Of a stretch of 64,000 bases of DNA, positions 33,816-42,040 are shown one piece after another. A program made the translations under genes and the position numbers. Below the pieces are notes generated by a model. That model did not search any database. It saw only the letters and a program-made list of their open reading frames with translations, and was not told the origin of the DNA. This DNA is from DATKFM01 sp046154965 (GTDB lineage: Bacteria; Pseudomonadota; Alphaproteobacteria; Dongiales; Dongiaceae): assembly GCA_046154965.1 (NCBI GenBank), contig JBJXDY010000013.1:9316-73315 (forward strand), in the 5' to 3' direction. Each line of letters opens with the position of its first letter. The first letter of the stretch is position 1.

Positions 33816-34124
33816 GGAGGATCGCGCGCAACTCCGTTGGGCTGCGCGCCTTGATGTTGGACATGGTGTATCTGTCATAGGGGCAAACACCCGACTCCCG
33901 GGCGCGGCCGTCTGTCTGCATGCCCTCCTGCGCTGACGTTTCGAAGGACAGCCCGGCGTAGCTTTGCGGATTCTCGGGCGGGAATTCCCTTGCATGGCAT
34001 CGTTCCCGAAAATCAGGGTCCTTGAGAATCGCGTTTTTCGCGAATTTCCCACGGCCGATCAGGCGCTTGGGTGCTCGGAAAATAGGGAAAATTACCATCG
34101 CGCTCCCGGCACGCCGGAAGAGAG

Positions 34125-34201
34125 TGGCGTCCCCGGCGTGACTCGAACACGCGGCCTACGGTTTAGGAAACCGTCGCTCTATCCTGCTGAGCTACGGGGA
34201 C
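34125..34201 (-). tRNA. tRNA-Arg (anticodon CCU)
   Basis: A 77-nt cloverleaf on the minus strand. The acceptor stem GTCCCCG pairs with CGGGGAC; the D arm is GCTC...GAGC; the anticodon stem ACGGT/ACCGT encloses the loop TTCCTAA with anticodon CCT; the T arm GCGTG-TTCGAGT-CACGC follows. A G discriminator and an encoded CCA end the gene. It reads AGG arginine codons. Confidence 0.96.
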
Positions 34202-34280
34202 GCAGCCCGCTAGCGCGGGCGCCGGTTATAGCAAAGCCCGGGGCGGGGATCGAGAGGATCGGCCGCCGCCCGGCCCCGCT

Positions 34281-35231
34281 TCAGGACACCGCCTTGAACT
34301 TGTCCATCGCCTCGATCAGCGCCGAGCGGATGCCGGGCTCCATGGCCGAATGGCCGGCGTCGGGCACGATGATGTATTCGGCTTCCGGCCAGGCCCGGGC
34401 CAGCTCGTCGGCGGTCTCGATCGGACAGACCAGGTCATAGCGGCCCTGCACGATGACGGCGGGGATCTTGCGGATCTTGCCCACGTTCTTCAGGAGCGAG
34501 TTTTCCGGCAGGAAGATGTTGTTGATGAAGTAATGGGCCTCCATCCGCGCCAGGCCCAGCGCCACGGTGTCGTTGGCAAAGCCCGATACGGTCTCCGGGC
34601 TCGGCAGGAGCGTGCAGCAGGTGCCTTCATAGACGCTCCATTTCCGCGCCGCGGGCATATGCACCTTGGGATCGGGATCGACCAGCCGCTTGTGATAGTG
34701 GAACAGCGGATCGGCGCGCTCGTCCGGCGGCAGATGCTCGATGAAGTCGCGATAGATTTCCGGCGCGAAAGTTCTGAGGCCGAACAGGAACCAGTCGATT
34801 TCGCTCTTGCGGCAGAGGAAGATGCCGCGCAGCGCCAGGGCCTTCACCCGCTCGGGGTGATGCTCGGCATAGGCCAGCGCCAATGTGGAACCCCAGGAGC
34901 CGCCGAACACATGCCAGCGCTCGATGCCGAATTCCGTGCGCAGCTTCTCCATGTCGGCGATCAGGTGGGGCGTGGTGTTGTCGGCGGTTTCGCCCAGGGG
35001 CTTCGACCGGCCGCAGCCGCGCTGATCGAAGATGATGATGCGGTAATGCTGGGGGTCGAAAAATCGCCGGTGCGCCGGGCTGGCGCCGGCGCCGGGGCCG
35101 CCATGGAGGAAGATCACCGGCGCTCCCTTGGGATTGCCGCTCTGCTCCCAATAGATCTGGTGCGGGCCGCCGGCGGACAGATAGCCGGTCGCAAACGGCT
35201 CGATCTCCGGGTAAAACTCACGGCGTGGCAT
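34281..35231 (-). CDS. pip: Proline iminopeptidase
   Basis: 316 residues, the standard size for the S33 prolyl aminopeptidase that releases N-terminal proline from peptides in the cytoplasm. The oxyanion motif is FLHGGPGAG, followed by FDQRGCGRS. The nucleophile elbow is GGSWGS, the aspartate lies in QGRYDLVCP and the histidine in DAGHSAMEP. The conserved cap-domain segment ARKWSVYEG is present. It is convergent with nothing and lies 80 bp from the tRNA-Arg gene; the nuclease gene starts divergently one base away, so their promoters must overlap the other's 5' end. Confidence 0.95.
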   Translation of the reverse strand: MPRREFYPEIEPFATGYLSAGGPHQIYWEQSGNPKGAPVIFLHGGPGAGASPAHRRFFDPQHYRIIIFDQRGCGRSKPLGETADNTTPHLIADMEKLRTEFGIERWHVFGGSWGSTLALAYAEHHPERVKALALRGIFLCRKSEIDWFLFGLRTFAPEIYRDFIEHLPPDERADPLFHYHKRLVDPDPKVHMPAARKWSVYEGTCCTLLPSPETVSGFANDTVALGLARMEAHYFINNIFLPENSLLKNVGKIRKIPAVIVQGRYDLVCPIETADELARAWPEAEYIIVPDAGHSAMEPGIRSALIEAMDKFKAVS

Positions 35232-35232
35232 T

Positions 35233-36096
35233 ATGTCCTCGCAGGATTGTTGGCATATGACGGCGAGCGCGCGGCGGCGCCCGGGACGGGCCGGCCACTA
35301 TACATATCTGCTCCGGCTTGTCCTCCCCCTGGCGGCGGGATTGACCTATGCGGTTGCGGTGGGCGGGCGGGAGACGACCGGCGCCGTGTCGTCGAATCCC
35401 TACGATGGCCCGTCGACGGGGCTGGTGGCCGCGGTGGCGGACGGCCAGACCCTGACCCTGGCCGATGGCCGGCAGGTCCGCCTGGTGAATATCCTGGCGC
35501 CCCTGGTCGGCGAGCCATTCGCCGCCGACGCCCGGAAGCGGCTGGCCGGGCTGGCGCTCGACCGGCAGATCCGCTGGAGCTATGCCGGTCGCCGGATGGA
35601 CCGCTATGGCCGGCTGCTTGCTTATGTGTACGATGCGGCAGCCGCCGATGGCGCGCCGTCGCTGCAGGCGGTGCTGGTGGCGGCCGGCCTGGCCCGGGTC
35701 ATGGGCCAGGCGGATGCGCGCGATGGACTGGCCGGATTGCTGAGGCTGGAAGACGAGGCCCGGCGCGCAGGCCGCGGCCTCTGGGCCGGCGGCGCCTACC
35801 GCGTGCGATCGGCCGGTGGTAATCTCTGGCCGTTCCTGAACAGCGTCCAGATCGTCGAGGGCACGCCGGTCAAGCTGGAACATTTCAAGGACCGGACCTA
35901 TCTGAACTTCGGCGCCGACTACGCCACGGATTTCACCCTGGCGATATCAGCGCGCGACCGGAAGCTGTTCGAGACAATGCCCTGGCGCCTGGAGGATTTG
36001 ATTGGCCGTCGCCTTCGCATCCGCGGCTGGCTAGAATTGCGCCGCGGCCCCCTGATCGAGATCACTTTTCCCGAGCAAATCGAGGTTCTGGAATGA
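35233..36096 (+). CDS. Thermonuclease (SNase)-family protein with N-terminal anchor and C-terminal OB-like domain
   Basis: 287 residues. A hydrophobic segment (about residues 25-42) is a signal anchor. The SNase domain covers residues 60-190 with VADGQTLTLADGRQVRLVNI, DRYGRLLAYVY and GLARVMG. A second beta domain (GTPVKLEHFKDRTYLNFG, RIRGWLELRRGP) lies at 205-285. Compared with micrococcal nuclease the first metal aspartate is replaced (DGQT for DGDT), so activity is doubtful. ATG at 35233 or 35257 could be the start. Its stop overlaps the M48 gene start by four bases. Confidence 0.85.
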   Translation: MSSQDCWHMTASARRRPGRAGHYTYLLRLVLPLAAGLTYAVAVGGRETTGAVSSNPYDGPSTGLVAAVADGQTLTLADGRQVRLVNILAPLVGEPFAADARKRLAGLALDRQIRWSYAGRRMDRYGRLLAYVYDAAAADGAPSLQAVLVAAGLARVMGQADARDGLAGLLRLEDEARRAGRGLWAGGAYRVRSAGGNLWPFLNSVQIVEGTPVKLEHFKDRTYLNFGADYATDFTLAISARDRKLFETMPWRLEDLIGRRLRIRGWLELRRGPLIEITFPEQIEVLE

Positions 36097-37562
36097 TACG
36101 AAACACCTGGCGTTCGCTTTACTTAGTGTTGCTGGCCGCCGTCGCGGTTGCCGAAAGCGGCTGCAGCACCAACCCGGCCACCGGCGAATCCAGCTTCACC
36201 GGCCTGATGTCGGAATCCGAAGAGCAGAGCATCGGCCGCGAGAATCATCCGAAGATCTTGCAGGAATTCGGCGGCGCCTATCCCGATCGGCAGGTTCAGG
36301 ACTATATCTCCAGCCTCGGCAATCTCCAGGCGCGCGCCTCCGACCGGCCCAATCAGCGTTTCACCTTTACCGTGCTGGACACGCCGATCGTGAACGCCTT
36401 CGCCGTGCCCGGCGGCTACATCTACGTCACCCGCGGGCTGCTGGCGCTGGCCAACAACGAAGCCGAAGTCGCGGGCGTGCTGGCCCATGAGATCGGCCAT
36501 ATCGCCGCGCGCCATTCCGCCGAGCGCTACAGCAAGGGCGTGCTGCTCAGCATACCCGCTGTGCTGCTGGGCGTGGTCACGGGCTCGCAGGAGGTAGCCA
36601 ATCTCGCCGGCAGCGCCGGCGCGGTGTATCTGCAGAGCTATTCCCGAGACCAGGAGTATCAGGCCGATCTGCTGGGCGTGCGCTATCTCTCGCGGACCAG
36701 CTACGATCCCTATGGCATGGCCACCTTCCTCGCCCAGCTGGAAGCCGACGACAAGCTCGATTCCAAACTGGCCGGCAACCCGGAATTGGCCGACCAGAAC
36801 AACATCATGGCCAGCCATCCGCGCACGGCTGACCGCATCCAGCGGGCGATTCAGGAGGCCGGCGGCAGCCAGGTCAGCAACCCGATCGTCGAACGCGAAC
36901 TCTATCTCCGGAAGATCGACGGCCTGCTTTATGGCGATCAGCCGGAAGAGGGTTTTATCCGCGGCCGGCGCTTCGCGCACCCGACTCTGCGGTTCGAATT
37001 CGAGGTGCCGGCGGGATTCCACATGCGCAACACCTCGTCGGCGGTTGTCGCCGTCCGCGCCGATGGCGGGCAGATCGTGTTCGATCGCGAGGCCGAGCGG
37101 TTCAATGGCGGCATGCTGAACTACATGGTCGATCAGTGGGCGCCGCGGCTGGATCTGCGGGATGCGGAATGGATCGACGTGAACGGTCTGGAAGGCGCCA
37201 CCGGGACCGCCCGTGTCAATACGAGGTCCGGCACGCGCGATATCAGGCTGGTGGCGATCCGCGCCCGCAACAACGCGATCTATCGTTTCCTCTTCATCAG
37301 CAAGCCGGAACTCACCAGTCAGCTCGCCGCCGGCTTCCGCCAGACCACCTATAGTTTCCGCGAGCTATCCGCCGGCGAAGCCGCCCAGTTGCGGCCGCAG
37401 CATATCGAAGTGATCCAGGTCCGCAGCGGCGATACCGTCGACAGCCTCGCCAACCGCATGGCCTTCGACGATTATCGCGTGGAACGCTTCCTGGTGCTGA
37501 ACGGCCTGAAACGCGGCGACCGGCTGCGGGCCGGCCAGCTGGTCAAGATCATCGCCGAGTGA
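36093..37562 (+). CDS. M48-family periplasmic metalloprotease with C-terminal LysM-like domain
   Basis: 489 residues. An export signal ends near Cys24 (AESGC), a lipobox-like site, though Glu at the -3 position is unusual. The peptidase domain has VLAHEIGHIAARHSAE with zinc ligands His132 and His136, and the third ligand near DQEYQADLLG. These are BepA/YfgC-type features; such proteases maintain outer-membrane proteins. After a family-typical middle domain, residues 438-489 (VRSGDTVDSLANRM) form a LysM-like peptidoglycan-binding unit. It overlaps both its neighbours by four bases, tying it to the nuclease-like protein and the cyclase. Confidence 0.92.
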   Translation: MIRNTWRSLYLVLLAAVAVAESGCSTNPATGESSFTGLMSESEEQSIGRENHPKILQEFGGAYPDRQVQDYISSLGNLQARASDRPNQRFTFTVLDTPIVNAFAVPGGYIYVTRGLLALANNEAEVAGVLAHEIGHIAARHSAERYSKGVLLSIPAVLLGVVTGSQEVANLAGSAGAVYLQSYSRDQEYQADLLGVRYLSRTSYDPYGMATFLAQLEADDKLDSKLAGNPELADQNNIMASHPRTADRIQRAIQEAGGSQVSNPIVERELYLRKIDGLLYGDQPEEGFIRGRRFAHPTLRFEFEVPAGFHMRNTSSAVVAVRADGGQIVFDREAERFNGGMLNYMVDQWAPRLDLRDAEWIDVNGLEGATGTARVNTRSGTRDIRLVAIRARNNAIYRFLFISKPELTSQLAAGFRQTTYSFRELSAGEAAQLRPQHIEVIQVRSGDTVDSLANRMAFDDYRVERFLVLNGLKRGDRLRAGQLVKIIAE

Positions 37563-39409
37563 CCCGCCCGCGCGCCCGCCGCAACTGGCGCCCGCCGATT
37601 GCGGCGGTGTTCGTCTTCGGCTTCGGCGGGCTGGTGGCGGGGGCTGTAGCCGCCGTGCTGCTGATGGCGCTCGATGTGGCCGAACGCAACACCAACGAAC
37701 TATTGCGGCAGACCGCCGAACTTAGCATCGACAGCGTGGTCGCCAATCTCGGCCAGCATCTGCAGCCGCCGCGCAGCCAGGTGGAGTTCCTCGCCAAGCA
37801 ACTGAGCGAGGGCATCGTGCCGCTCGACAATGATGGGCGATTGCAGGACCTGCTGCTCGGCTCGCTCGCCGCTGCGCCGCAGATCACCGGCGTCGCCTTT
37901 GTGCGTGAAGATTTCCATGCCGTGCGCGCCGGCCGCGATGCCGGCGGCTACGGCGCCGTGGCGGGCAGCTGGCTGGAGCGGCCGGAGATTCGGCTGGCCC
38001 TGCGCGACGGGCCTTCGTTGCAAGGCTTTACCTGGGGCGACGTGATTTATCTCGAGAACCTGCGCGGCAGTTACATCACCCTGCGGGCGCCCGTGCGGCA
38101 GAACGGGCAGTTCCGCGGCCTGGTGGTCGCCGCTGTGTCGATATCTGAGCTTTCCAACAATCTCGCGGCGACGACGCGGCCGTATAATGGCCGGACGTTC
38201 ATCCTGCGCGGTCGCGAGGAGGTGATTGCCCATCCCGCGCTGGTCGGCGGCGCTGCCGGCCGTTCCGTGGAACGGCCGCTGCCCAGCGTGGCGGAAATCG
38301 GCGATCCCGCGCTGTCAGTATTGTGGACCGCGCCGTTCGAACCGGCCGACGACGTGCTGGCGGGCAGCCACGTGACCGGCCGCATCGTCTTCGTCAACGG
38401 TGAGGCCGAGGACTACGAGGACGCGGAATTCTTTCTTTACCGGCAAGTCACCGGATATGGACCGCAGCCCTGGCTGGTCGGCATCTATTTTCGCTTGTCT
38501 GATGTGAATGCGCCGCTGTTGCGCCTGGTCTGGGTGGCGGCCATCGGCGGCAGCATCCTGATCCTGGCGGTGATCGTCGCCTTGCTGTTGGGCAGAACAA
38601 TGGCAAGACCGATTCGGCAACTCGCGGCGTCGGCCGAAGCCATGCGCACCCTGCAGTTCGACGCGGTGAAGCCCTTTGCCGGCAGCGTCTATCGCGAGCT
38701 GAACATCGCCGGCCGCGCCTTCGACGCCATGGTGGCGGGATTGCGTTGGTTCGAGATCTACGTGCCGCGTACGCTGGTGGCGCGGCTGATGGGATCGGAG
38801 GCGCGCACCGACCTCGCTTCGGAAGAGCGCTCGGTCACCGTCATCTTCACCGATATCGCCGGTTTCAGCGAGATCGCCGGCCGCCTGCCGGCGGTGCAAC
38901 TGGCCGAATTCCTCAACCGCCATTTCGCCATGCTCGCCGGCTGCATCGAGGCGGAGGACGGCACTGTCGACAAATACATCGGCGATTCCGTCATGGCGTT
39001 CTGGGGCGCGCCGACGCTGCAGCCGGATCATGCACAGCGCGCCTGCCGCGCGGCGCAGGCAATAGCCGATATCCTGCGGGCGGACAATGAGCGACGCCTG
39101 GAGAAGGGCCTGCGCCCGGTGCGCGTGCGCATCGGCATTCATTCCGGCACCGCCGTCGTTGGCAATGTCGGCGCGCCCGGCCGCATCAACTACACGCTGA
39201 TCGGCGACACCGTGAATATCGCCCAGCGGCTGGAACAGCTCGCCAAGGACTTCGATCCCGGTAATGGCGAAACGGTGGTATTGCTCAGCGCGGAAACCGC
39301 CAAGGAGCTCGGCGAGGGGTTCACGCTGGAAACCGTGGGATCGCATCTCCTGCGCGGGCAGAGCGAGCCGATCGACGCCCTCCGCCTCGTTCAGTCCGCC
39401 GCCGGCTAA
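37559..39409 (+). CDS. Membrane-bound class III adenylate/guanylate cyclase with extracytoplasmic sensor and HAMP
   Basis: 616 residues starting at GTG 37559, overlapping the protease stop. A first membrane helix (about 15-38), a periplasmic cache-like sensor domain (about 40-315), a second helix (about 322-345), a HAMP-like linker, then a class III cyclase domain (residues 420-570). Metal-binding aspartates are in VIFTDIAGFSE and YIGDSVMAFWG; later come IGIHSGTAVVGNVG and YTLIGDTVNIAQRLE. All catalytic residues are present, so it should make cyclic AMP (or GMP) in response to a periplasmic cue. Gene overlap suggests its signal is linked to envelope quality control. Confidence 0.92.
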   Translation: MTRPRARRNWRPPIAAVFVFGFGGLVAGAVAAVLLMALDVAERNTNELLRQTAELSIDSVVANLGQHLQPPRSQVEFLAKQLSEGIVPLDNDGRLQDLLLGSLAAAPQITGVAFVREDFHAVRAGRDAGGYGAVAGSWLERPEIRLALRDGPSLQGFTWGDVIYLENLRGSYITLRAPVRQNGQFRGLVVAAVSISELSNNLAATTRPYNGRTFILRGREEVIAHPALVGGAAGRSVERPLPSVAEIGDPALSVLWTAPFEPADDVLAGSHVTGRIVFVNGEAEDYEDAEFFLYRQVTGYGPQPWLVGIYFRLSDVNAPLLRLVWVAAIGGSILILAVIVALLLGRTMARPIRQLAASAEAMRTLQFDAVKPFAGSVYRELNIAGRAFDAMVAGLRWFEIYVPRTLVARLMGSEARTDLASEERSVTVIFTDIAGFSEIAGRLPAVQLAEFLNRHFAMLAGCIEAEDGTVDKYIGDSVMAFWGAPTLQPDHAQRACRAAQAIADILRADNERRLEKGLRPVRVRIGIHSGTAVVGNVGAPGRINYTLIGDTVNIAQRLEQLAKDFDPGNGETVVLLSAETAKELGEGFTLETVGSHLLRGQSEPIDALRLVQSAAG

Positions 39410-40206
39410 GCCTCGATCGCCTCGACGATCTCGCCGCGCCGGTCGAAGCAGGCGGCGATCAGCACGCCGCCGAAGCCAGCGCCGCCATCGATGCTGGCGG
39501 TGAACTGTGCGGTCTCGATGCCGGCATGACGGGGATCGAAGCCGCGCACCACCCGGATGAAACCGCCATAGGAGCGATCCAGCTTCATGAAGCTCGTGGT
39601 TGCCCACCACAGGCTGTCGCTCTGCGCCGACAACGGCCGGTCGGGATCGACGCCGGCATGGACGAACAAGAGCGCGCCGTCATCGGTGTAGGCGGCGCGG
39701 CGCAATGCGCTCAGCAGGCTGTAATGGCCGGGCACCGCCTGCATGTCCGAGCGCAGCTGGCTGGTCCAGCGGGTCAGCGCCAGGGGGCCGGCGCGGGCGG
39801 CGACGAAGCCCTGCTGGATGCTGCCGCCATAGGCCGACAGCGTGGCACCCATGCCATGCTCCACCATCCAGCCGAATACCTCGCGGGGATTGGGGGCGAA
39901 CTGCAGCTGCAGCAGCTTCTGCCACATCTCTTCCTGGGCGCCGCGCAGGAAGGCGATGTCGAACAGGAACATCCCCGGCCGCGCCAGCATGCGGCGGCGG
40001 AAACTCAGGAGTTCGTCGATGGCGCCACGCACCTCCGCACCATGGCCCATGGCATTGCCCAGATAGACCAGCCGGTCGCCGGGCTGGAACCGCCGCTCGA
40101 TCTCGCTATGGAGCCGGCTCAGCCGTTCGGCCGCGCCATGGATGGACGCCACCGCCCACACCCGCGCCGCTTTGCGCAGCAGGGCGAACGTGTCACGAAC
40201 CGACAT
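39406..40206 (-). CDS. Calcineurin-like phosphatase-fold protein with degenerate metal site
   Basis: 266 residues recognisable as a Ser/Thr phosphatase-type metallophosphoesterase, but the canonical metal-binding motifs are changed. The GDxHG motif reads ASIHGAAERL, and GDxxDRG reads LGNAMGHG. No GNHD/E motif is visible, while FVHAGVDPDRPL and a WWAT block remain. It is therefore probably a pseudo-phosphatase or a divergent subfamily with altered chemistry. No signal peptide. It converges with the cyclase gene (four shared bases at the 3' ends) and lies downstream of carD in the same direction, separated by a strong terminator. Confidence 0.75.
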   Translation of the reverse strand: MSVRDTFALLRKAARVWAVASIHGAAERLSRLHSEIERRFQPGDRLVYLGNAMGHGAEVRGAIDELLSFRRRMLARPGMFLFDIAFLRGAQEEMWQKLLQLQFAPNPREVFGWMVEHGMGATLSAYGGSIQQGFVAARAGPLALTRWTSQLRSDMQAVPGHYSLLSALRRAAYTDDGALLFVHAGVDPDRPLSAQSDSLWWATTSFMKLDRSYGGFIRVVRGFDPRHAGIETAQFTASIDGGAGFGGVLIAACFDRRGEIVEAIEA

Positions 40207-40233
40207 CGCCCGCTAGTCCCCCGGCAATCGGTG

Positions 40234-40265
40234 AAAAAAAGACGCGCCGTAGATAACGGCGCGTC
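40234..40265 (-). terminator. Strong intrinsic terminator of carD
   Basis: On the minus strand GACGCGCCG (40265-40257) and CGGCGCGTC (40249-40241) form a perfect 9-bp stem with a 7-base loop, followed directly by seven T residues (40240-40234). It begins 24 bp after the carD stop. This is the best intrinsic terminator in the window. Confidence 0.92.
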
Positions 40266-40288
40266 TGCAGATCAATCCAGTGATAAGC

Positions 40289-40798
40289 TTAGGCGGCTTT
40301 CAGCACCTGCTCCAGCCGCTTCACCGCCGCTTGCTCGTCGATGTCCTCGACGGCCGCGAGTTCGCGGATCAGGCGATCGAGGGCGGCCTGATAGATCTGC
40401 CGCTCGCTATAGGACTGGTCGGGCTGATCGGCATTGCGATGGAGATCGCGCACCACCTCGGCGATCGACACGGGATCGCCGGAGTTGATCTTGGCCTCAT
40501 ACTCCTGGGCGCGGCGGCTCCACATGGTGCGCTTCACCCGGGAACGGCCCTTCAATGTCGCCAGGGCGGAATCCATCACCTTCCGGCTCGATAGCTTGCG
40601 CAGGCCGGAATTCTTTGCCTTCGCCACGGGCACGCGCAGCGTCATGCGGTCCTTCTCGAAATGAATTGAGACGACCTGCAGGCTGTGGCCGGAGATTTCC
40701 TGGCTCTCAACGCCCAATACCTTGCCCACCCCGTGGGTCGGATAGACCACGAAATCGCCCTTCCGGAAGCTCAAATCCTTTGCACTGGTCTTCGGCAT
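40289..40798 (-). CDS. CarD-family RNA polymerase-binding transcription regulator
   Basis: 169 residues. The N-terminal Tudor-like RNAP-interacting domain starts FRKGDFVVYPTHGVGKVLG. The C-terminal helical DNA-minor-groove domain has MWSRRAQEYEAKINSGD, VVRDLHRNADQP, SYSERQIYQAAL and IRELAAVEDID. This is the CarD/CdnL type that stabilises open complexes at rRNA and other promoters and is widespread in alphaproteobacteria. The start at 40798 (MPKTSAKDLS) is chosen because the upstream in-frame codons have no family similarity. It is transcribed alone, with a terminator behind it and a 313-bp region in front. Confidence 0.95.
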   Translation of the reverse strand: MPKTSAKDLSFRKGDFVVYPTHGVGKVLGVESQEISGHSLQVVSIHFEKDRMTLRVPVAKAKNSGLRKLSSRKVMDSALATLKGRSRVKRTMWSRRAQEYEAKINSGDPVSIAEVVRDLHRNADQPDQSYSERQIYQAALDRLIRELAAVEDIDEQAAVKRLEQVLKAA

Positions 40799-41111
40799 AA
40801 TCTCATCACCTGCTGTGTGTCGCGCTCTGCCCAAATTCAATATACGCAAACAAATCAAATGCCTAAGCCGCAAACTCCCGCCTGCTGGAACAATGCCAGC
40901 AGGTGGTTCATCCCCTGGGAAACCGGAACTCGGGACAAGGCGCGGCCAAACCTGTACATCGTTTGGTTACCGCAGGTAACCGATCTGCCGTAACACAGCT
41001 ATATTGTACCCTAAACCGCCCTGTTTTTCAACTTTGCGGCGGTGCGACTTCTTGTAGAATAGCCAGGAGGGAATCTAAACTATTGTTTTCAAATAGTTGG
41101 CGAGAAGGCCG
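40799..41111. other. 313-bp region between carD and fdxA with inverted repeats
   Basis: This gap carries the carD promoter region. It has three perfect dyads: CCTGCTGG/CCAGCAGG with a 7-base loop (40881-40903), GGTTACC-GCA-GGTAACC (40965-40981) and AACTATT/AATAGTT (41078-41098). The last lies just after fdxA and may end its transcript, though it is AT-rich. The second is shaped like an operator for a dimeric regulator. No coding frame is convincing. Confidence 0.45.
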
Positions 41112-41447
41112 TCAAGGTTTACCCGGATTCGGGTTAAAGAGCTTGTCGAACTTGTCGGGAACGCCCTTGAACTCGTCGGCATCGGCCGGCGCCTCGCCTT
41201 TGCGGGTGATGTTCGGCCAGGCTTCGGCATATTGCCGGTTCATCTCCACCCAGCGCTCCATGCCGGGCTCGGTGTCCGGCAGGATCGCATCAACCGGGCA
41301 TTCCGGTTCGCAGACGCCGCAATCGATGCACTCGTCTGGATGGATCACCAGCATATTCTCGCCGACATAGAAGCAATCCACCGGGCAGACTTCCACGCAG
41401 TCCATGTACTTGCAACGGATGCATGCTTCGGTGACGACGTAAGTCAT
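41112..41447 (-). CDS. fdxA: 7Fe ferredoxin FdxA
   Basis: 111 residues, the size of the Azotobacter FdI/FdxA class with one 3Fe-4S and one 4Fe-4S cluster. The cluster-binding cysteines are in CIRCKYMDCVEVCPVDCF and CIDCGVCEPECP; the extended C-terminal helix region (EMNRQYAEAWPNIT) is typical of this class. It starts at 41447 (MTYVVTEAC); the longer frame to 41510 is not family-like. It acts as a cytoplasmic low-potential electron carrier and is common in alphaproteobacteria near carD and the S4-domain and helicase genes, as here. Confidence 0.96.
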   Translation of the reverse strand: MTYVVTEACIRCKYMDCVEVCPVDCFYVGENMLVIHPDECIDCGVCEPECPVDAILPDTEPGMERWVEMNRQYAEAWPNITRKGEAPADADEFKGVPDKFDKLFNPNPGKP

Positions 41448-41643
41448 GGGTACCCTCCGTGGCCCGGTCGAAAAACGGAACTGCGCTTGGGTGGCGCCGG
41501 CAGCAGGCAATGTCCGGGGTGCGGGCGGCGCGCTGCCGCCTTAACTGGAACCGCCTACAAGTCTTACCGTAAGCGTCGCCTAGCATGGGCTTTGCGGCGG
41601 TGCAACAGGAAGCCGGAACCCGACACCACCAGCCGCTTTCGCG

Positions 41644-42033
41644 TCATTCCCTGCCGGTTTTTTCGTTCTGCAGCCGGTCGATAGCGCGGCGCTCGGCTTT
41701 GGTGGGGCGGCCGCTCCCGCGCGTCCGCGGCGCTACTGGCGGCTCTCTCGCCGCTGATTGGTCAGGCGGCTGCAAGTCTTCGTAAAGCAGCCGCGCCTGG
41801 GGCGCCGGACCGCGCCGGCTGCCCAGCGCCAGGATCTTGATCACCCGGACATGGGGTCCCAAGGGAAATGTCAGAACATTGCCGGCGCGCACCTGGTGGT
41901 GCGGCTTCTGTACGATCGCGCCATCCAGATGGATGCGGCCGCTGGCGCAGAGCTTGGCCGCCAGGGTGCGGCTCTTGCAGAACCGCGCGTACCAAAGCCA
42001 CTTGTCCAACCGGAGCAGGGTGTCTTCGGTCAT
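41644..42033 (-). CDS. hslR: S4-domain RNA-binding protein (Hsp15/HslR family)
   Basis: 129 residues. The S4 domain occupies residues 5-65: LRLDKWLWYARFCKSRTLAAKLCASGRIHLDG then HHQVRAGNVLTF. The basic, low-complexity C terminus (RGSGRPTKAERRAID) is typical of HslR-like proteins, which bind stalled 50S subunits carrying peptidyl-tRNA. The start at 42033 is preferred over 42075. It begins eight bases after the stop of the helicase gene, so both are read from one transcript, suggesting a shared role in RNA quality control. Confidence 0.9.
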   Translation of the reverse strand: MTEDTLLRLDKWLWYARFCKSRTLAAKLCASGRIHLDGAIVQKPHHQVRAGNVLTFPLGPHVRVIKILALGSRRGPAPQARLLYEDLQPPDQSAAREPPVAPRTRGSGRPTKAERRAIDRLQNEKTGRE

Positions 42034-42040
42034 TGCGCCG

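Larger units (their letters stand above)
33698..34124. other. Intergenic region with hairpin, promoter-like element and possible LuxR remnant
   Basis: This 427-bp gap contains a strong hairpin after the RTX stop, a near-consensus promoter sequence, and a minus-strand frame whose segment MSNIKARSPTELRAIL (from 33864) resembles the last helix of LuxR-type DNA-binding domains. No complete gene can be supported. Confidence 0.4.

Noticed and set aside
40903..41370. Plus-strand frame with an AGGAGG-like site antisense to fdxA
   Set aside because: Its codons are the complement of the conserved ferredoxin gene and give no recognisable protein.
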